A DNA stretch of 10,005 nt from Sulfurimonas sp. (GTDB lineage Bacteria > Campylobacterota > Campylobacteria > Campylobacterales > Sulfurimonadaceae), in the NCBI GenBank assembly GCA_024762745.1, contig JANTGV010000020.1:1-10005 (forward strand). The letters are read 5' to 3'. Shown in pieces: positions 7,115 to 10,005 of the stretch. A program made the position numbers and the translations under genes. Numbering within the stretch: position 1 is the stretch's first letter; every line of letters starts with the position of its first letter. The notes below the pieces were generated by a model that had not been told where the DNA came from, did not search any database, and saw only the letters and a program-made list of their open reading frames with translations.

Positions 7115-8176
7115 TTGCTTTATTGGCTACACGAATTTCTTGATATAAATATCTTAGGTTACATAACTATCCGTGGTGGTATCTCCTTTTTTCTCGCTCT
7201 ATTTTTTACCCTTTTTCTACTTCCTAAATTCATAAGATGGGCAGAGAGAACATCTAGTGTTCAACCCATAAATGAGTGGGCACCTGATCGTCACCAAGAG
7301 AAAGCTTCAACACCTACTATGGGAGGTATTGTCTTTATATCTGCGACTATATTTGCTTCACTTCTCACGATTAAATTTAGTAATGTTTTTGCACTTGGCG
7401 GCCTCTTGACACTTGTCCTTTTTGCTATGATTGGTTTTCAAGATGATTATGCAAAAATAAGAAAAAATGAAAACTTAGCAGGTTTAAAAGCGAGAACGAA
7501 ACTCCTGCTTCAGATACTCTCAGCAGTTGCAATTGCATGTTTTTTATGCTTTTTTGCTGACTTTAACACAGACCTCTATGTTCCCTTTATAAAATCTCCT
7601 GTTTTCGACATGGGCTCTTTTTCAGTTTTTTTATGGGTATTAGTTATTGTTGCTACTTCAAACGCAGTTAACTTAACTGATGGTCTTGATGGATTAGCAA
7701 CTGTTCCTTCTATCGCAGCACTCTCATCTTTTACTATTATCATATACATTACAGGGCATGCCACTATTAGTGCTTACCTTCTTATGCCAAACTTTGATGT
7801 TGGTGAGGTTGCAATTATAGCAAGTGCCCTAATGGGTGCACTGACTGGATTTTTATGGCATAATTGTCATCCTGCTGAAGTCTTTATGGGAGATAGTGGT
7901 TCTTTAACTATTGGTGCCTTTTTAGGTTATCTTGCGATTATCTCTAAAAGTGAAATTTTACTACTTTTAATAGGTTCAATTTTCGTTATAGAGACACTCT
8001 CTGTTATTCTTCAAGTAGGGAGTTATAAACTCCGCAATAAAAGAGTTTTTTTAATGGCTCCTATTCATCATCACTTTGAGATGAAACAGTGGGCTGAAAA
8101 TAAAATCATTGTACGTTTTTGGATTATTGCGATACTCTCAAATATCATTGCACTTATAAGTTTAAAAATCAGATAA
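7115..8176 (+). CDS. mraY: Phospho-N-acetylmuramoyl-pentapeptide transferase
   Basis: MraY is the inner-membrane enzyme that transfers phospho-MurNAc-pentapeptide from UDP to undecaprenyl phosphate, making lipid I for peptidoglycan. The protein has 353 residues, normal for the family (about 360), and many hydrophobic segments. Cytoplasmic active-site motifs are all present: GFQDDYAKIRKN (108-119, D110/D111), NAVNLTDGLDGLA (183-195), AEVFMGDSGSL (254-264, D260) and MAPIHHHFEMKQWAE (314-328). The HHH motif separates MraY from WecA-type transferases. The start is TTG at 7115, after AGAGGAGA with a 4-nt gap; the N-terminus MLYWLHEFL fits the family, and no nearby ATG does. The 12-nt palindrome CTCTTTAAAGAG (7095-7106) overlaps the ribosome binding site. 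Its stop codon overlaps the purN ATG (TAATG). In many bacteria murD follows mraY; here it does not. Confidence 0.97.
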   Translation: MLYWLHEFLDINILGYITIRGGISFFLALFFTLFLLPKFIRWAERTSSVQPINEWAPDRHQEKASTPTMGGIVFISATIFASLLTIKFSNVFALGGLLTLVLFAMIGFQDDYAKIRKNENLAGLKARTKLLLQILSAVAIACFLCFFADFNTDLYVPFIKSPVFDMGSFSVFLWVLVIVATSNAVNLTDGLDGLATVPSIAALSSFTIIIYITGHATISAYLLMPNFDVGEVAIIASALMGALTGFLWHNCHPAEVFMGDSGSLTIGAFLGYLAIISKSEILLLLIGSIFVIETLSVILQVGSYKLRNKRVFLMAPIHHHFEMKQWAENKIIVRFWIIAILSNIIALISLKIR

Positions 8177-8733
8177 TGAAAAAAATAGGTATTTTAGCCT
8201 CTCATAATGGCAGTGGTTTCAATGCCATTTATGAAGCTTGTAAAGATGGTAAACTCGATGCACAAATAACTCTGGTCATCTCAAACAACACAAACGCAGT
8301 TGCACTGCAAAACGCAACAAAATATGGACTCAACAACTCTCTTGTAAACTCTAAAACAGATGATGACCCTGATGAAAAAATATATTTACTGTTAAAAGAG
8401 TATGAGTGCGAATATGTTTTTTTATCTGGTTATATGAAAAAAATATCTCCTAAAATCACAAATAGATTTAAGGTTATCAACTCTCACCCTGCTTTACTCC
8501 CTAACTATGGTGGAACTGGTATGTATGGCAGACGTGTTCATGAAGCAGTCGTGGCAAACAAAGAGAAAATAAGTGGTGTTACAATCCATGAGGTAAACGA
8601 AGAGTATGACGAAGGGAAAATACTACTCCAAAAAGAGTTGCCTTTATCAGATAATGAAACACCTCAAACTCTTGAATCAAAAATAAAAGATTTGGAAAAA
8701 ATTGCTATAGTTGAGGCCCTTCGAAATGTTTGA
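8176..8733 (+). CDS. purN: Phosphoribosylglycinamide formyltransferase
   Basis: PurN uses N10-formyl-tetrahydrofolate to formylate glycinamide ribonucleotide, the third step of purine synthesis. The start chosen is the ATG at 8176, overlapping the mraY stop by one base (TAATG). This gives 185 residues beginning MKKIGILASHNGSGFNAI, the conserved first strand and phosphate loop; an earlier in-frame ATG at 8119 would add 19 unrelated residues inside mraY. Catalytic residues are N102 and H104 in INSHPALLPNY and D145 in NEEYDEGKIL, equivalent to N106, H108 and D144 in the E. coli enzyme. The stretch YGGTGMYGRRVHEAV replaces the YPGLHTHRQAL of E. coli, a variant form I recall from Bacteroidetes and related PurN. 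There is no strong Shine-Dalgarno, so translation is probably coupled to mraY. The gene overlaps the next one by 8 nt. Confidence 0.93.
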   Translation: MKKIGILASHNGSGFNAIYEACKDGKLDAQITLVISNNTNAVALQNATKYGLNNSLVNSKTDDDPDEKIYLLLKEYECEYVFLSGYMKKISPKITNRFKVINSHPALLPNYGGTGMYGRRVHEAVVANKEKISGVTIHEVNEEYDEGKILLQKELPLSDNETPQTLESKIKDLEKIAIVEALRNV

Positions 8734-9325
8734 AGTAGCTGAATATATAGGAATTATCGCCTTTGCAATGAGTGGATTTTTTGTTGCAGCAAGAAATAAT
8801 CTCGACCTGCTAGGTGCATTGGTAGCAACATTTCTAACAGCTCTTGGTGGCGGTATTATGAGAGATATTGCAGTTGACAAAGTTCCTTATACATTTTCTC
8901 ATAACTACCCCGCTCTTATAGTTGTAGTTGTTTTACTGCTTCTTGTAATTTTTAAATTTCATAAACGAAACTCTCTGGAAAACAAACCACTTTTCATTTT
9001 AAGTGACTCCATCGGTTTAATCTCATTTAGTATTTCAGGAGCACTTATAGGTATAGAGTACCAATTTAATCTAGCAGGAGTCATCTCAATGGCATTTATT
9101 ACTGCAGTTGGTGGCGGTATTGCTAGAGATGTGATAATAAATGAGATTCCTTTTGTTTTAAAAACTGGTTTCTATGGAATAATTTCTATTTTTATAGGTT
9201 TAGTTTTATACATTTTAAATGTCAACGACCTCATAAATTTCACAACTATTTCTATCCTCTTTTTTCTTGCACTCACGCTAAGAATCGTAGCTTACTATAA
9301 AAAGTGGTCTATACCACTCAGATAA
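8726..9325 (+). CDS. TRIC-family cation channel protein (UPF0126, YadS/YicG-like)
   Basis: A membrane protein of 199 residues in the prokaryotic TRIC family, homotrimeric channels that let K+ and other monovalent cations cross the inner membrane. Two halves repeat the same pattern: three membrane segments with a glycine-rich kink, TALGGGIMRDIAVDKVPYTF (38-57) and TAVGGGIARDVIINEIPFVL (126-145), followed by a seventh segment near 172-190. The paired GGG-x-x-RD motifs identify the family. I chose the ATG at 8726 (MFEVAEYIGIIAFAMSG), which has GAGG 9 nt upstream and gives the usual length of about 200, over the in-frame TTG at 8711. It overlaps the end of purN by 8 nt, so it belongs to the mraY-purN transcript. 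Its physiological role in bacteria is poorly known, and nothing in the neighbours reveals it. Confidence 0.9.
   Translation: MFEVAEYIGIIAFAMSGFFVAARNNLDLLGALVATFLTALGGGIMRDIAVDKVPYTFSHNYPALIVVVVLLLLVIFKFHKRNSLENKPLFILSDSIGLISFSISGALIGIEYQFNLAGVISMAFITAVGGGIARDVIINEIPFVLKTGFYGIISIFIGLVLYILNVNDLINFTTISILFFLALTLRIVAYYKKWSIPLR
9299..9318 (-). terminator. Terminator-like hairpin at the 3' end of the TRIC gene, reading leftwards
   Basis: AGTGGT, loop and ACCACT form a perfect 6-bp stem (9303-9308 with 9313-9318). On the minus strand it runs straight into TTTT (9302-9299). On the plus strand the A tract precedes the stem and no T tract follows, so it would act only on leftward, antisense transcripts. 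The bases also encode K-W-S-I-P-L, so chance is a real possibility. Confidence 0.25.
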
Positions 9326-9363
9326 GTTCGCATTTCATAAGCTTAGTTTCAGTACCTATGGGC

Positions 9364-9369
9364 TATAAT
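9364..9369 (+). promoter_or_regulatory. -10 box of the tRNA-Phe promoter
   Basis: A perfect TATAAT in GGGCTATAATTTCGCTC lies 17 nt before the first tRNA-Phe. Transcription would start near 9375, leaving about 12 nt of 5' leader for RNase P. A weak -35-like TTAGTT lies near 9343-9348. One promoter can serve both tRNA genes, since none is visible in the 39-nt spacer between them. The stretch 9326-9386 otherwise holds nothing recognised. Confidence 0.65.
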
Positions 9370-9386
9370 TTCGCTCTTTAAAAGAT

Positions 9387-9462
9387 GGCCAATTAGCTCA
9401 GTCGGTAGAGCAACTGACTGAAAATCAGTGTGTCCTTGGTTCGATTCCGAGATTGGCCACCA
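9387..9462 (+). tRNA. tRNA-Phe (anticodon GAA), copy 1
   Basis: A full cloverleaf: acceptor GGCCAAT (9387-9393) pairs with ATTGGCC (9452-9458); the D arm is GCTC/GAGC; the anticodon stem ACTGA/TCAGT encloses loop CTGAAAA with anticodon GAA (Phe); the T arm is CTTGG-TTCGATT-CCGAG with one T-G wobble. The discriminator A is followed by an encoded CCA. The gene is 76 nt long and identical to the second copy. Confidence 0.97.
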
Positions 9463-9501
9463 CCTTTTAAAGATGCTATATTTACTTACAAAAATTACCG
9501 T

Positions 9502-9577
9502 GGCCAATTAGCTCAGTCGGTAGAGCAACTGACTGAAAATCAGTGTGTCCTTGGTTCGATTCCGAGATTGGCCACCA
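9502..9577 (+). tRNA. tRNA-Phe (anticodon GAA), copy 2
   Basis: Identical base for base to copy 1 over all 76 nt, including the encoded CCA, with the same complete cloverleaf and GAA anticodon. It lies 39 nt after copy 1 with no promoter of its own, so it is probably processed from the same precursor. No classic terminator is seen after it, although an AT-rich 10-bp inverted repeat follows. Confidence 0.97.
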
Positions 9578-9580
9578 CCT

Positions 9581-9629
9581 TTATATCAAACCCATATTTA
9601 ACATTTTTCATTAATTACTTTTGATATAA
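9581..9629. repeat. 10-bp inverted repeat between tRNA-Phe and ssrA, overlapping the ssrA -10
   Basis: TTATATCAAA (9581-9590) and TTTGATATAA (9620-9629) are perfect inverted copies 29 nt apart. The right arm contains most of the extended -10 of ssrA. It could be an operator, a weak AT-only 3' structure for the tRNA transcript, or chance in AT-rich DNA. Confidence 0.45.
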
Positions 9630-9630
9630 T
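9622..9630 (+). promoter_or_regulatory. Extended -10 promoter of ssrA
   Basis: TGATATAAT is a perfect extended -10 (TG-n-TATAAT, hexamer 9625-9630). The predicted start near 9637 leaves about 16 nt of 5' leader before the mature tmRNA end at 9653, to be removed by RNase P. The upstream DNA is T- and A-rich with no clear -35 box, like the acpP promoter. Confidence 0.75.
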
Positions 9631-9652
9631 CTATTTATGTATTGTACCTCTT

Positions 9653-10005
9653 GGGGACGACTTGGCTTCGACAGGATCAAGTGGCTTCTAACTGCATGTC
9701 GGACTGAGCAACTCCGTTACACGGCTCACAATTGCTTAAACGCAAACAATACAAATTATCGCCCAGCTTTAGCAGTAGCTTAAGTTTTTAACCCCGACTA
9801 AGTCGGCGGGCTGCTTCACCTATGGACTCTAGATAAGTAGGATTCGAAGTATAACCCCTATGTAGATATATCTTGCGTCTGTCTCAGCGTAAGAAGAACA
9901 CTTGAGGCTCGTTTTGTGTAGCTTTGCAAGTTGTGTGAAGCAAGATTAAACTAAACAACTTCTCTAAGCATGTAGACGTTGGGAGTAGCTTGGTTTTGGA
10001 CTCCG
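9653..10005 (+). ncRNA. ssrA: tmRNA, 5' part (3' end outside window)
   Basis: Transfer-messenger RNA rescues stalled ribosomes with SmpB and tags the unfinished protein for degradation. The 5' end GGGGACGACTTGGCTTCGACAGG... has the conserved tRNA-like half: the acceptor strand GGGGACG and the GGCTTCGACA block. The tag reading frame begins at GCA 9742 and stops at TAA 9781-9783, encoding ANNTNYRPALAVA, with the resume region CTTAAAC just before it. The hydrophobic ALAVA end is the expected protease signal. Pseudoknot stems can be seen, for example CCGAC/GTCGG near 9794-9806. The window ends in GGTTTTGGACTCCG, the first strand of the T arm, so roughly 25-30 nt including the 3' acceptor strand and CCA are missing. 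The order (5' half, tag, 3' half) is the normal one-piece form, not a permuted two-piece gene. Confidence 0.96.

Larger units (their letters stand above)
9386..9582 (+). repeat. Tandem 82-bp perfect direct repeat carrying tRNA-Phe
   Basis: Bases 9386-9467 and 9501-9582 are identical over 82 bp, with a period of 115 bp. The repeat unit is the whole tRNA plus one base before it and five after (CCTTT). The 33-bp remainder (9468-9500) shows no resemblance to the sequence on the other side of either copy, so the duplicated unit is close to the tRNA alone. Confidence 0.95.

Noticed and set aside
7576..7764. Minus-strand open frames opposite mraY and at 8677-8880
   Set aside because: They lie opposite conserved mraY and purN/TRIC coding sequence and show no independent signal.
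8119..8175. Longer purN start at ATG 8119, giving 204 residues
   Set aside because: The extra 19 residues lie wholly inside mraY and precede the conserved MKKIGILASHNGSG start; the TAATG junction at 8174-8178 is a normal coupled start.
8711..8725. TTG start for the TRIC gene at 8711
   Set aside because: The ATG at 8726 has GAGG 9 nt upstream and gives the usual family length; the TTG would overlap purN more and lacks a ribosome site.
9468..9500. Possible mobile element or attachment site between the two tRNA-Phe genes
   Set aside because: The spacer is only 39 nt from gene to gene with no repeat or coding capacity, so nothing is inserted there.
9430..9624. Open frame of 64 residues across the tRNA region
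   Set aside because: It runs through the second tRNA-Phe and part of the first; it has no ribosome site or protein-like features and is a by-product of the tRNA sequence.
1..10005. CRISPR array, toxin-antitoxin, retron or phage-defence genes
   Set aside because: No regularly spaced repeats, reverse transcriptase, nuclease-toxin pair or integrase was seen on either strand; nearly all sequence is assigned to conserved genes.

Overview
The window comes from the main chromosome of an AT-rich member of the Campylobacterota (Epsilonproteobacteria), most likely close to Sulfurimonas. This is inferred from the cluster gpmI-fabG-acpP-fabF-accA, from protein beginnings that resemble the Campylobacter orthologues as I remember them, from extended -10 promoters (TGnTATAAT) without a clear -35 box, and from the tmRNA tag ANNTNYRPALAVA. 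No database search was possible.

Left part (1-5311). The 3' end of a DnaQ-like exonuclease gene (+) meets accA (-) tail to tail, with 2 bp between the stop codons. Reading leftwards from about 5335, a minus-strand cluster encodes phosphoglycerate mutase (gpmI), then four fatty-acid synthesis functions: fabG (ketoacyl-ACP reductase), acpP (acyl carrier protein), fabF (ketoacyl-ACP synthase II) and accA (carboxyltransferase alpha subunit of acetyl-CoA carboxylase). AccA helps make malonyl-CoA. Once malonate is on ACP, FabF condenses it and FabG reduces the product. acpP has its own strong promoter and is followed by a 12-bp RNA stem-loop. The cluster probably ends at a terminator that folds from the accA stop codon into the convergent exonuclease gene.

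Middle (5312-7042). A divergent promoter region separates gpmI from a two-gene plus-strand operon: an ABC ATPase of the LolD/MacB/FtsE type, overlapping by 4 nt an unrecognised protein of about eight membrane spans. All five cysteines of that protein (C88, C168, C169, C246, C249) are predicted to face the periplasm. This pair is the least explained part of the window and the best candidate for an undescribed system.

Right part (7043-10005). mraY (peptidoglycan lipid I synthesis), purN (purine synthesis) and a TRIC-family channel gene overlap one another end to start. Then come two identical tRNA-Phe(GAA) genes in tandem and the 5' part of ssrA (tmRNA), cut by the window edge. No transposase, integrase, CRISPR array or plainly foreign segment was seen. 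Most of the window is conserved housekeeping DNA; the interest lies in the Cys-rich membrane protein and in several RNA structures.
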